Part shown: piece by piece, positions 35,386 through 46,649 of the stretch
Layout: each line of letters begins with the position of its first letter
How positions within the stretch are numbered: position 1 is the first letter of the stretch
Assembly: GCA_003996215.1 (NCBI GenBank)
Contig: QJPP01002912.1
Location: 928,968 to 992,967, forward strand
Direction of reading: 5' to 3'
Source of the DNA: Jaltomata sinuosa
Lineage: Eukaryota > Streptophyta > Magnoliopsida > Solanales > Solanaceae
DNA length: 64,000 bases
The notes under the pieces: model-generated
What the model was told of the DNA's origin: nothing
The model's database searches: none
The model's input: only the letters and a program-made list of their open reading frames with translations
Made by a program: the position numbers and the translations under genes

Positions 35386-35699
35386 ATTTTCTTCTTTTGC
35401 TCTCTTTTTCTCCCGAAACTTTGCTAACTCCTTTCCAATGCTTTTTTGCTTCCATTTTAGCTCTCATGGGTTGTTTTTCTCCATATTTTTCCTGCAAAGC
35501 ATCTAATTACATATATTAGCTCATAATCAAGAATATGCAAATAATCATAGGTATATACATCACTTTTGCCCTCAAAACAAGACTAAAACATGGGTAAATG
35601 AGGCAAGCGGGCGTATAAATACCCTCAAGATCAATGGACCCGGTCGTTACAATAGATACCAATTTACCCACCATTCATCCCCGAACGATCAACCCGAAT

Positions 35700-38620
35700 T
35701 TACAAAAATAAAAGAAGGAAATTGTAGTACCTGAATGCTCAAACATTTGAGGGTACTTGCCCCGCATGTCCTTCTCGGTTTCCCAAGTGGCTTCCTCAAA
35801 CGGATGATGCTTCCACTAAACCTTTAACATATCAATCACCTTTGTCCTCAATCTCTCAATATCCCGAGAAAGAATCAAGACTGGTTCCTCTTCATAACAA
35901 AGATCTTTATTGAAAAGCACCTCATCCCACTTGATGATGTAGTCCCCATCCCCATGGTATTGCTTAAGCATGGATACATGGAATACCGAATGGACGTAGA
36001 CAAACTGGGTGGCAGTGCTAAAAGTGAGTTGTGTACCTAACTCTTCATGTAGCTTGCCTAGAACTTGGAAGTAAACTGTGTACCCCTGTCTAAAATGTTG
36101 GACAGTGGCACCCCATGTAATCTCATAATCTCCTTTACGTAGATCTTAGCCAATTGCTGCGAATTGTAATCTACCCTGACCGGAATAAAATGAGAAGACT
36201 TGGTCAGCCTGTCAACAATGACCCAAATTGAGTCATACTTCCCCAGTGTCTTGGGAAGACCCACCACAAAATCCATGGCTATCATTTCCCACTTCTACTC
36301 TGGAATTGGCATTCTCTGAAGTACTCATGCAGGTCTATGATGTTCATACTTTACCTGCTGGCAGTTCTGACACTTGGACACAAAACCATCTATGTCCCTT
36401 TTCATCCCGAGCCACCAATAAAGCTACCTCAAGTTCCTGTACATTTTAGTCACACCCGGATGAATTGAGTACCGCGAACCATGAGATTCTATCAAGATTT
36501 TCTGAATTATATCATCAACCCGAGGAACACAAATCCTCCCTCTGAAATTCAACCCTCCGCCCGACTTTAGCGTGAAGTCTCTGGATTCCCCAGATATTAC
36601 CTTACCTCGAAGCTTACTCAGTTTGGATCCTGAAACTGTTTGGCCTTTGGCTTTGACCTCAATACTGGCCAACAACCCACCCTGATCTGAAACACCCAAG
36701 TGCATGAACTTGGCCTCAAAAGATCGAATTTCCTTAGCTAGTGGTCATTTGGACACCCCCAAATAAGCCAAGCTACCCATGCTAACTGCTTTCCTGCTTA
36801 ATGCGTCTTCCACCACATTAGCCTTACCCGGATGGTATTGAATAGTCACATTATAGTCCTTCAATAACTCCATCCACCTCCTCTGCCTCAGATTCAAATC
36901 CTTCTGAGTGAACACATGCTTCAAACTGCGAATCAGTGAACACTTCACACATGACACCATAAAGATAGTGTCTCCAAATATTTAATGCAAAAACCACCAC
37001 TACCAACTCTAAGTCATGAGTCGGGTAATTCCTCTCATGCACCTTCAACTGCCTGGAGGCATAGGCTATCACATTCTTATCCTGCATCAACACATTACCC
37101 AAACCAGCATGTGAAGCATCATATTAAATAATAAAGTCTTTACCTTTAACCGGCAAGGACAATATATGAGTTGTGGTTAAATGTGTCTTGAGCTTTTGAA
37201 AGCTCTCCTCGCACTTGTCAGACCATACGAATGGTATATCTTTCTGTGTCAGCCTGGTCAGGTGAGTAGCAATAGAAGCAAAATTCTCAACAAACCTCCG
37301 ATAGTACCCTGCAAGCCCAACAAAACTCCTCACCTCAGTCATAGAGCCAGGCCGGGCCCAACTCTTAACTGCTTCAATTTTATGGGGATCCACCATCACC
37401 CCCTGTTCTGACACTACATGCCCCAAAAATGCAGCTGAAGTCAACCAAAACTCACACTTAGTGAACTTTGTGTAAAGGTTTTGGCGTCTCAAGATATCCA
37501 ACACAATACGGAGATGACTAGCATGCTCCTCCCTACTCTTAGAGTAAATCAAAATATCATCTATAAACACAATCACGAAGGAATCCAAATATGACTTGAA
37601 TACCCCATTCATCAAACTCATGAATGCTGCTGGTGCATTGGTCAAACCAAATGACATTACTAAAAACTTGTAATGCCTATACCGAGTCCAAAAAGTAGTT
37701 TTTGGAATGTCCTCAGGCCTAATATTTAACTGATGGTACCCTGATCTTAAGTCGATTTTTGAAAATACTGATGCACCCTGAAGCTGATCAAACAAATCAT
37801 CTATACGGGGTAGGGGGTACTTATTCTGGATGGTTAGCTTGTTCAACTGCCTATGTTTTATGCACATCTACATACTACCATCCTTCTTCTTTACGAATAA
37901 AATCGGAGCACCCCAAGGCAAAGCACTGGGACATATAAATCCCTTATCTAGGAGTTCCTGCTGCTGAGTATTAAGTTTCCTTAACTCTACCGAAGCCATA
38001 CAATACGGAGGAATGGAAATAGGATGAGTGCCTGTCTCCAAATCAATACAAAAATCTATGTCCATGTCCGGAGGCATACCAGGCAGGTCCACTGGAAATA
38101 CCTCAAAAAATTCAGAAATCACCGGAACAAACTCAATAGACGGGGACTTCATGCTATCATCCCGAAGATGAGCCAAGAAGGATAGACACCCCCTCCCAAC
38201 TAGCTTCCTAGCCCGAACAAATTGTATTATCTTAACTGGCTTAGGCCTATACACACCTTCCCACTCTAGTCTATCCTTACCCGGAATTTGAAGAGCCATA
38301 GTCTTGGTATTACAGTTCAACACAACATGATAAGGAGATAGCCAAGTCATACCTAAGATAATATCAAAATCAGCCATATCCAGAATTACCAAGTCTACCC
38401 AAGTATGCAACCCCACAAACACCACAGAACAGTCACGATAAACATGAGTCACAATCACAGACTCTCCAACCGGGGTAGAAACATGGATAGGGGAATAAAG
38501 GATATCACAAATTAGGTCCAGACCCAACGCAAAACTCATAGATACATAAGAATATGTAGAACATGGGTTAAATAATACCAAAGACATTTTATCGCAGACA
38601 AGAATGGTACTTGTGATCAC
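35700..38620 (-). pseudogene. Chromovirus A pol: protease, reverse transcriptase, RNase H, integrase, chromodomain-like tail; broken
   Basis: The minus-strand frame from 38620 carries the protease with LFNPCSTYSYVS, where the family has an Asp and Gly in the active site (chromovirus B has LFDLGSTYSYVS), so the catalytic Asp is lost. ADFDIILGMTWL and then the polymerase start LPGMPPDMDIDF follow. A single Gln-to-stop change (TAG at 37868) separates it from IKHRQLNKLTIQNKYPLP, KIDLRSGYHQL and FIDDILIYSKS (polymerase Asp pair intact). RNase H (ASRQLKVHERNYPTHDLELV) changes frame near 36960. Integrase has its His-Cys region near 36430-36330 (KCQNCQQVKYEH) and MIAMDFVVGLPKTLG. It then loses about 500 bp compared with chromovirus B, from just after the second core Asp region to VFHVSML, removing the catalytic Glu. 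The tail WKHHPFEEATWE (near 35780) is chromodomain-like. Confidence 0.88.
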
Positions 38621-39908
38621 CGCATCTGAGGCTCCAGCCTCGGTTCTGCCTGGAAAAACATAGCAATAAGCATGACCGTCAATCCGGACAACTTCTCAGG
38701 CCGGCTGCGCTGCACCCCTACCTGCACCGCCATTCCCCCTGTCTCCTCGGCCTCCTTGAAAATTACCATGCCCACCCTATGTATGACCCCTAGCATTACT
38801 GCCTCTACCTGTTGGGACCACTGCTCTAAACGACTGCAAACCCGGTTTACCTGTCTGCCTATGTGGACACTCCCTCTTAAAGTGGACCATATCACCATAA
38901 TGGAAGCAACCATGGTCAAGTGTGGGTCTGCTAGTTAATGTATATGACATTCTGTGGACTCTAAGAGCAGAAGGCTGAGCTCCCTAACGACCACCTATAG
39001 TAGCTGGAAAAGGTGACTGAATAGGACGGGCCGAGTAAGCCTGTTGATTTTGTCCTTTGGAGTATGAACCACCAAAATTTTCCTCATTCTGAGGCTTCTT
39101 TGCTAAAGCCTTAGCCTGCCCCGCTTGCCTAACTCCCTCTAACTTCTTCATATAATCCACCACATCATTAAATCCCTTTCCTGAAGAATTCATATGCACT
39201 GACAGTACCTGCAGTTCAGTATTCAGACCCTTGACAAACAATCGGACCCGTTCCTTCTCAGACCCCAATATCTGTGTAGCAAAATGAGACAAGGCATGGA
39301 ACTTAGCCTCATAAGCTGAGACCGATATGCCACCCTATTGTAAGTTCAAGAACTCATCTTTCTTCCAGTTCCTCAAAGTATGGGGTACGTACTTCTCCAA
39401 GAACAAGGCATGGAACTGCTCCCAAGTCAGTGGATGTAAACCAGAACACCGACACTCAACAGGAGACCTCACCACTGCTTGACATCACCCTGTATCTGAA
39501 AAATGATGAATTTAACCCCATACCGACGTACAATACCCAACTTGTACAATCTCTCATAGCAGTCCAATATAAACTCATAAGCATCCTCCATATCTGTAAC
39601 CTGAATCATAGGAGGTTTCAACTTGAGAAACTTGGTCAGCATCTCATGCTCATTCCCTGTCATCACTGGGCCAGCATTGGCCTGAAGAAATCATTAGTGC
39701 CCGAAGTTTCGTCCATCCTAGGCGCTATTGTAACCGCTGGCTGAGTATCCAAGGCCTGATTTGCATAAGCTGCGGGTATGGCTCCAGCACCAACCAACCC
39801 ACTCAAAATGTTCCAAGCCTGCGAAAAGGCTTCCGGTGTCATAGTAGGAAGGCCTGCACCCCCAACCGGTGCCACCTCCATCTGCACCACTTCATCCTCT
39901 ACAACCAC
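38617..39908 (-). pseudogene. Chromovirus A gag, broken
   Basis: Fragments in order: MTPEAFSQAWNILSGLVGAG, MLTKFLKLKPPMIQVTD, YEFILDCYERLYKLGI, FATQILGSEKERVRLFVKGL, GFNDVVDYMKKLEGVRQAGQ. These match chromovirus B gag (46650-48110) block by block. The Gag domain binds and packages element RNA. Frame changes occur near 39665, 39470, 39300 and 38980. On the minus strand the zinc-knuckle region is near 38915-38870 (CFHYGDMVHFKREC-like), with the second Cys and the Gly/His context changed. Confidence 0.8.
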
Positions 39909-40305
39909 TTCTTCTACGTCCTCAGCAACATGCTCCTGAGGTGGGGGAGGGGTTACCTTGCGTGCATTAGCAGCAGCTCAAGCCCCACCCCTGGCAGGTG
40001 TTGCTCTACCTCATCCTTTGCCCCTTCCCCTGCCTTTACCATGGACAGTCGGGCTTGCTGCTGGGACCGCTTCTCTAGCTCCATTATTCCTTGTGTTAAC
40101 TATCTGCGGATAGAAAAGTGAATGAGGTTAGATACCAATTTGTATCACCAGATACCAATTGTAATCAAGTTATAGCACGAAGGAAAGAAGAAAGAGATAG
40201 TTTTTCGTAAAGCCCCATAGCCTCCCGAATAAAAGTACGGCGTCTCTGCACCATTTTGCAGGACTCTACTAGACCTTTTTGGTATGACGAGATCAATAAT
40301 CCTAG

Positions 40306-40318
40306 GGCTCTGATACCA
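40306..40318 (-). other. Chromovirus A primer-binding site (initiator tRNA-Met)
   Basis: The minus strand reads TGGTATCAGAGCC a few bases after the 5' LTR end (TGACAAAGA then the site). This is the exact complement of the 3' end of plant initiator tRNA-Met. Confidence 0.9.
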
Positions 40319-41177
40319 TCTTTGTCATGACCCAGACCGCTGTGAGTGGCACTCACCTAACTCTCGATTGAGAGAATCGTCGCTGCCCCGAACTTAACCA
40401 TTCTAACAGCTCAAAATCAAGTGCATAAAGTAAACTAGCATTCAATAATTTAGGAAAAATGCTTCATTAATATTAACCTACGGAAATTATCCCCTAGAAC
40501 CTAAAATTCACAGTACCAAATAATCTACCAATGTTTAGAGTACGGTGAAGCAACCCCAAAACATAAAGGAAATAGTTTAAGCCCGAAACAAATGGGCTAC
40601 AACTCTAAACATAGATCCAAGGCATCTTGATCGAACAGCTCACCCTTGAAGTCTGGAACGCTGGTACTACAGATGAGGTCGCATCTCAGCCAACGGAAGA
40701 TTTCCTGTACTCACAAAAAAGACAAGCAAGTGCAGTATCAGTACACCACCACTGTGTACTGGTAGGATCATCAGCCAGTTTTCAAATAAATAGTGTATAA
40801 GTAGTACAACAATATCAAGTAAAATGTATGGAAGACATGCAACAATATTAATAGGCTCCTCTTAGACTACTACCCTCTGCCTAACTTGTTCTCGCATGAA
40901 ATCCACCCTTAATAACCATAAGCAACAGTCACATACACGTAACCATCCTTTTTGCCTAGCCCGGACCCACCCTGGGATCCCCTCTAGACAACACCTAAGT
41001 GTTAACAGACAACCCGGCCTAAACAAGACCAATTCAATAGATATAACAGAATTCCCGATCACTCAAGGACCACCAGTCAATATCATAATTCAACAAATAG
41101 CCCGATTCACTCACGAAACCAATACCAGTCAATGCAATGCAATCAATAACAATGCAATGATATAGAAAAGTAAACCC

Positions 41178-41360
41178 GTACCAGGCATGTTACCCGAGCC
41201 AACCATTAGTAATTCATACCAGGCGTGGTACCCGTGCCAACTATTTGTTATTCCCGTACCAGGCGTGGTACCTATGCCAACCGTTAGTAGACATGTACCA
41301 GGCTTGGTACCTGAGCCAACTGTTAGTATACCTGTACCAGGAGTTGTACCCAAGCCAATT
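41178..41360. repeat. 39-bp hairpin minisatellite, five copies (chromovirus A 5' LTR)
   Basis: Copies start at about 41178, 41216, 41256, 41295 and 41334. The hairpin word GTACCAGGCGTGGTAC is intact or nearly so in the third copy; the others carry one or two changes. Confidence 0.85.
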
Positions 41361-42094
41361 GAATGTCAATAATCTAAAGTCAATATATGAATACACAACT
41401 TGTAAACCAACAAGTACACACCGTTCAACTCACAGACTGTAAAATAGGACCCTTAGACATTCTACACGATCCTTTTAAGCAATGCAATTCATACAACCAC
41501 TTAGATAAGAGTATAAGCACATACAATATTCACAGAAATCGTAAGCCATCACCTACCTCGAAATGATCCAAGCTCTATTCAACCCAAGCTTTCCCGTTTT
41601 CCAGATTTCTTTCTCATTCTTGGTCTAAAATAACATACAAGTACATGAAATTAACAAACAAGGCCTGCACATTACACTGATTACAGCGAATCCAAAAACC
41701 CCAAGCCACCCATGATCATTCCACCCTTTTCCCAGGCTTTCCACCGTTAGTTTCCCTAGTTCTATCATTTTTACGAATAGAAATAGAGAATTTAACAACC
41801 TATGATCATAAAATCTTACCTTTAACAACACCCAAGAACATTCAAGTCTAGAATCCCCCTTCTTCCCCAGATTCTACCATTCTTAGGTTATTCCAAACTT
41901 CCCCTAAGTTCCCTCCTAGAAATTCTACCACATAGGAAAAGTATTACGAAGACTAGGGAGTAGAAACCTTACCTTAGGGAAGAAAATAATGGAAAATGGA
42001 GGGAAAACGCCTGGAATCGCCTTGCCCTTCTCCCAAAAAGAAATTGTGAAAATTGAATATTTTGGGGAATGTTTTATCTTTAGTTCCCGTCGAG

Positions 42095-42240
42095 CACGCT
42101 ATAACAGTCTGCTCCGCTATAGCGGTTCCGCTATAGCGGAGTTGCCCGCTATGGCGGAGGCTGACCAACGTTGACCTCCACTGTAGCGGTAATTGTTTTG
42201 CTATGGCAAAGTGTCAAGCTCTATAGTGGTTGACACGGGA
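42095..42240. repeat. CCGCTATAGCGG palindrome cluster (chromovirus A 5' LTR)
   Basis: The best copies are CCGCTATAGCGG at about 42114 and 42126, followed by CCGCTATGGCGG, CACTGTAGCGG and TGCTATGGCA. Decay is mostly at C and G positions. Confidence 0.75.
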
Positions 42241-42577
42241 CAGAAAGTCGTAAAACCTCCAACATCAGTCCATTTTACAACACACTTATTTTCCCGACGT
42301 CCCAAAACAACCCCTTCACATCGACCTCAATTCCGGGAGTTCTACTTACCCAAATTTGATTCTGAAAAGCCCCCCGGACTCCTTTATGTGTTAACTACGA
42401 GAAAACTAGCAGAACACAAGACATCCTTACCCGGATGGCCCTAGAACATGCCTCACTCATAAACTGGCCGAGACTAGCCTAGCCCAGAATTTCAATCCCC
42501 CAAATCCGGAGTTTTCTAACTCTAAAACTTGGAACGATTGGACTACCCGTAATGATGGACCCAGTCGTTACACATAC

Positions 42578-43736
42578 AATATCTCGTCTATATACATATG
42601 TCATGTATTTCAACTCGGGTCTAATCTAGTTAATTAAACGTAGCCTACCTGGATACCAAGAAGTTGCTATAAAAGTCTGACTACTTAATTGTGATTGTTT
42701 GGAAAAATAATCCTAGGCCTTCTTTGTTATTTTTGGAAGCCCACTTAGTCTGAAAAGCTTACCATTGAATTAAATGTATCACTACTTGACCTAATTTGAG
42801 CTTGAAACCTTTTCTTTGGCAATCTCATTACTTAAAAGCTTACAATTTCATTTGAGTTGAGTGTCTGTGTGGATCAGTCGACTACTAAGCAGAGAAGAAG
42901 AGTTAATTGAAAGTACAAAAATGTAAGTGCAATAAAAGTAATTGACACCAGATGTTTTATATTGGTTGGGATCCGAATGGATATTACTCCAGTCCCTTTG
43001 GGTTGCAAGGGTGTTCAATACTAGTTCTTTGGTGGTTTTGTTTTGGTACAAGCTTTGAGAGTATAGTTACTATGTCTACACTCAATATTCTTCTTTTTTT
43101 TGATACAATGCCTCACCAACTATATTTTCTCTCCTCTTTTTTTCACTACACAGTAAAAAACACAAGGTAGAACAATATTTAATAAAAGTAGAACAAAGAA
43201 CTTGAGATGGTAAAGACGGTTTGTATAATCTTCTTCATTCTTCAAAGGATCTTAATAGGAGAATGGATATAGACATTGAAGGGACTAGGTGAATAATGCA
43301 ACCCAAGATATTTGATTCATAGAAAAAGGATGTGAAATATCTTATTTTCCAAGAATAAGGGTGGACTTATGGAAGTCCTGTAAATCAACATCAATTCTCG
43401 ATATTTTTCCTTCTTTGGAGGCTAGCAATCTTTGACTCATTAATACTCCTTGATTTCATCCTTGCTGATAGATTTTTCTTCCTTTTTCAAAGGCGGGTAA
43501 TCTTGACTTTTTAATGTCACTTGATTTGATCCTTCCGGAGAAAGGATCCTTGGTACTTCATTCCTTTCTTGGATTTAATTTCCTTTTGATATTTCCCTTT
43601 CTTGACCTCAATAATTCACGAACAATGCTTTCCTTAATAGAGACCCGTTGCTTTTCCTTTCTTAACTTCTATTTCCTTTGTTCTTTCTTTACTTTTCTGC
43701 ACATGTAAATTGTCACTCATTAAAACAACAGTAACA
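42578..43736 (-). mobile_element. LTR remnant of an older retrotransposon
   Basis: On the minus strand the LTR would start at 43736 with TGTTACTGTTG, right after a purine tract (AAAAAAGGGGAGAT). Its inner boundary is lost where chromovirus A entered at 42577. The text near 42950-43020 (TTGGTTGGGATCCGAATGG, CCAGTCCCTTTGGGTTGC) recalls copia-group LTRs in Solanaceae, but I cannot assign the family. Confidence 0.45.
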
Positions 43737-44174
43737 ATCTCCCCTTTTTTGATGATGACAATTTTAAGCATTATACTCCCCCTATCTAGTTGACTGAATG
43801 CTCCATAGTTGCTTGATGACTGAATACACCATAGTCGACTGTTTCATAGTCAACTGTTTCATAGTCAACTGTTGGTTGTTTCAATAGTTGACTAGACAAT
43901 GCTCCCCCTGCCTTATTTCTCCCCCATTGACATCAATCAAAAAGGAAATACAAGCAAGGAACAACTAAGTCACACAAAAGCAGAAAAGGAGCAAAAACAG
44001 TGCCAATAATAGTAGAAATAGAATATTCATAGCATGGACACAGAGAAAAAACAACCATCCTAATTACATGCAAGCAAAAACAAAAGATTGTCCAAAATAA
44101 ATAGTAAAGCAACTAAGAAGCAGGATTATCATGCTAAAATTGACGTAGGAAATACGTCAGGATGTTCCCAGTAG
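43737..44174 (-). mobile_element. 3' part of the same older element: ORF end, repeats and polypurine tract
   Basis: Joined across chromovirus B (TSD AGTAG at 44170-44174 and 60698-60702), this stretch continues the ORF at 60703-61275 for about 13 more codons, to a stop near 44136. It then runs as non-coding DNA with three AGTCRACT repeats (about 43815-43900) and the words ATTGACATCAATC and TTTTTTGATGATGACA that precede LTR starts in many plant elements. The polypurine tract is at 43737-43750 (minus strand). Confidence 0.55.
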
Positions 44175-44524
44175 TGTAATGACCAGGTCCATCATTATGG
44201 GTAGTCCAATCGTGCCAAGTTTTAGAGTTAGAAAACTCTGGGTTAGGGGGTTTGAAATTCTGGGCTAGGCTAATCTCATTCGGTTTAGGGGTGAGGTATG
44301 GTCTAGGGTAATCCTAGTAAGAATTGGGTTGGATGTCTTGTGTTGAGCTAATTTTCCTCATATCTAACACATAGAGGAGTCCGAGGGACTTTTCAAAATG
44401 GAATTTGCATAAGTAGAACTCCCAGAATTTAGGTTGACGTGAAGGGATTGTTTCGGGATATTGAGAAAATAAGTGTGTTGTAAAATGGACTAATTTTGGA
44501 GGTTTTACGACTTTCTGTCCTGTG

Positions 44525-44675
44525 TCAATTGCTATAGACGTTGACACTCTGCTATAGCGGCCTTCGTTGTAGCAAAGAAATTACCGCTACAGTGGAAGTC
44601 AAAGTCGGTCAGCTTCCGCCATAGCGGACGACTTTGCTACGGTGGTACCGGTATAGCAGAGTGGACCGCTATAAT
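44525..44675. repeat. CCGCTATAGCGG-like palindrome cluster (chromovirus B 5' LTR)
   Basis: Decayed copies include TGCTATAGCGG, TACCGCTACAGTGG, CCGCCATAGCGG, ACCGGTATAGCAG and ACCGCTATAATGG. The position equals that in the other chromovirus LTRs. Confidence 0.65.
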
Positions 44676-45423
44676 GGAGCATGATGGAATGTAATGCAGA
44701 AACATTCCCCAAAATGTTCAGTTTTCACAATTTTATTTTGGGAGAAAGGCAAGGCGATTCCAGGCGATTTTCCTCCATTTTCCATTGTTTTTCTTCCCTA
44801 AGGTAAGGTTTCTACTCCCAAAACTTCGTACAACTTTTCCTACACGGTAGCATTGCTAGGAGGGAACTTGGGGAAAGGTTGGAATAACCTAGGGATGGTA
44901 GAATCTGAGAAAGAAGGGGGATTTTAGGCATAAAAGTTCTTGGGTATTGTTAAAAGTAAGGTATTATGATCGTATGTTGTTAAATTATCTATTTTTATCT
45001 GTGAAAATGATAGAACCAGGGAAATTAATGGTGGTAATCCCAGGAAAAAGGGTAGAATTATCATGAAAGGTCTGGGATTTGGGATTTGGTGTAATATAGG
45101 TAATACGCAAGCCTTGTTTGTTAATTCAAAGTACTTGTATGTTGTTTTAGACCAATAATGAGAAAGGAATCTGGAACACAGGAAAGCTCGAGTTGAGTAG
45201 AGCTTGGATCATTTTTCGGTAGGTGATGTCTTACGATTCCTATGAATATTTATTTTGTACTCTTATCTAAGTGTTTGTATGAATTGCATTGCTTAGAGAG
45301 AATTGTATAGAATGTCTAAGGGTCCTATTTTACGGTTTTACAGTCTGTGAATTGAACGGTGTGTTGCATATTGGTTTACAAGTTGTTTGTCCATTATTTG
45401 ATTATGGATTGTTGACATTCGGT

Positions 45424-45570
45424 TGGCTCGGCTACCACGCCTGGTACGGGTATACTAACGGTTGGCATGGGTACCATGCCTGGTATGAGTATAACAAATG
45501 GTTGGCTCAGGTACCACGCCTGGTACAGAATACTAACAGTTGGCTCGGGTATCATTCCTGGTATGAGTTT
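45424..45570. repeat. 39-bp hairpin minisatellite, four copies (chromovirus B 5' LTR)
   Basis: GGCTCGG-type word, TACCACGCCTGGTA hairpin and a TATACTAACGGTTGG spacer repeat four times. One copy fewer than in chromovirus A. Confidence 0.85.
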
Positions 45571-46420
45571 ATTTTATTGTATCATTGCGTTGATATTGTT
45601 GCATTGCATTGACTGTTATTGGTTCCATGAATGGACTGGGCTATTTTATTAAATTGTGATATTCGTTGGTGGTCCTTGAGTGACCGAGAATCCTGTTATA
45701 TCTGTTGAGTTGGTCTTGGATTAGGCCGGGTTATCTGTTTAACACTTAGGTGTTGTTTAGAATAGATCCCAGGGTGGGTCTGGGCTAGGCAAAGAGGATG
45801 ATTTATTGAATTTTGTGATTGTTGTTTAGAGTTATAATGGATTTCATGTGGGAAACAAGCTAGGTAGAGACTTGTAGTCTAGGGGAGCTTATTGACTTGT
45901 TGCATGTTTTCCTTACTTGTACTTGATTTGCTGGACTAAATTATACACTGTTTTATTTGGAACTGGATGATGATCCTACCAGTACATATTTGTGGTGTAC
46001 TGATACTGCACTTCCTTTTCTTCCTAAGAGTACAGTCAATCTTCCAGCGGTTGAGATGTGATCTCGTCTGTAGTACCAGCGTTTCAATAATTCTAGGGTA
46101 AGCCACTTTGATCGAGCTACCTTGAATCTATCATTAGGGTTGTAGCTCATTTGTTTCGGGCTTAGACTATTTCCTTATATTTTTGAGGTTGCATCCCCAC
46201 ACTCTAGACATTGGTAGAATTGTTTGGTACTGCGACTTTCATATTCTAGGGGATAATTTCCGTAGGTTAACTTAATGAAGTTGTTTTATTATTATTGAAT
46301 TGCTAGTTTACTTTTATGCACTAGTTTTGAGCTATTAGACTTAAAGTTTGGGAAAGTGATGGTTTGCTTACTCGAGGGTTGGGTGAGTGCCACTCACGGT
46401 GGTCTGGGTTGTGACAAAGA

Positions 46421-46433
46421 TTGTATCAGAGCC
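46421..46433 (+). other. Chromovirus B primer-binding site (initiator tRNA-Met)
   Basis: TTGTATCAGAGCC, five bases after the LTR end. It differs from the perfect complement of initiator tRNA-Met (TGGTATCAGAGCC) at one base. Confidence 0.85.
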
Positions 46434-46649
46434 CTAGGTTCATTGATCTCGTCATACCAAGCAGGTCTAGTAGATTCTTGCGGAATGGTGCAGAGACGTC
46501 CATACTTTTCTTAGAGAGGCTATGGGGCTTTAGTAAAAACTATCTCTTCCTTCCTTTCTTCGTGCTATAACTTGATTCCAATTGGTATCTGGTGATACAA
46601 ATTGGTATCTAACCTTATTCACTCTTTTGTCCGCAGATAGTTAACATAA

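Larger units (their letters stand above)
34284..35633 (-). mobile_element. Solo LTR, Athila-like
   Basis: About 1350 bp starting TGATCTTGAGGG and ending near GTCA on the minus strand are inserted 18 bp after the start of the chromovirus A 3' LTR. The text GAACACGCAAGTGTACGC followed by GTCGTACAAGTAATA and a 'starting from here' type leader is like Athila-group LTRs from memory. No internal region or second LTR is present. The junctions give no clean 5-bp TSD (AATGA versus AATGG is the nearest), so the ends may be off by a few bases. No coding sequence. Confidence 0.65.
34228..35651 (-). repeat. Chromovirus A 3' LTR, first bases, split by a solo LTR
   Basis: The LTR begins on the minus strand at 35651 with TGTAACGACCGGGTCCAT and breaks off at 35634. 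It resumes at 34283-34228 (GGTAGTCCAATCGTGCC ... TTTGGGGG) and breaks again at the Ogre-like element. The matching uninterrupted order is seen at 42572-42490. Confidence 0.85.
6598..42572 (-). mobile_element. Chromovirus A: Ty3/gypsy retrotransposon (probably Tekay/Del lineage), split by nested insertions
   Basis: The outer ends are TGTCACGACC at 6598 (LTR 3' end read in reverse) and TGTAACGACT at 42572 (LTR 5' end on the minus strand), flanked by CATAC on both sides (6593-6597 and 42573-42577), a perfect 5-bp TSD. In element orientation: 5' LTR 42572-40323, primer site 40318-40306, gag, protease, reverse transcriptase, RNase H, integrase, chromodomain-like tail, then the 3' LTR beginning at 35651. 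That 3' LTR is cut by a solo LTR (about 34284-35633) and by the Ogre-like element (8762-34227). Without them its pieces add to about 2.24 kb, as expected from the 2.25-kb 5' LTR. The two LTRs differ at many sites even in the first 120 bp, so this is an old insertion. Confidence 0.9.
40323..42572 (-). repeat. Chromovirus A 5' LTR (2250 bp)
   Basis: It starts TGTAACGACT at 42572 and ends GTCATGACA at 40323 on the minus strand. It includes the minisatellite at 41178-41360 and the palindrome cluster at 42095-42240. Its first bases contain GTAACGAC and GTAATGATGG, an imperfect inverted repeat shared with the other chromovirus LTRs. Confidence 0.92.
44175..46416 (+). repeat. Chromovirus B 5' LTR (2242 bp)
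   Basis: It starts TGTAATGACC and ends GGTTGTGACA. It contains the palindrome cluster (44525-44675) and four minisatellite copies (45424-45570). Compared with the 3' LTR it has about 75 extra bases near 44250-44310. Confidence 0.92.

Noticed and set aside
35309..35506. 65-codon frame near the solo-LTR CGCCA repeats
   Set aside because: Covers the GC-rich repeat and pyrimidine-rich sequence of the solo LTR and has no recognisable motif.
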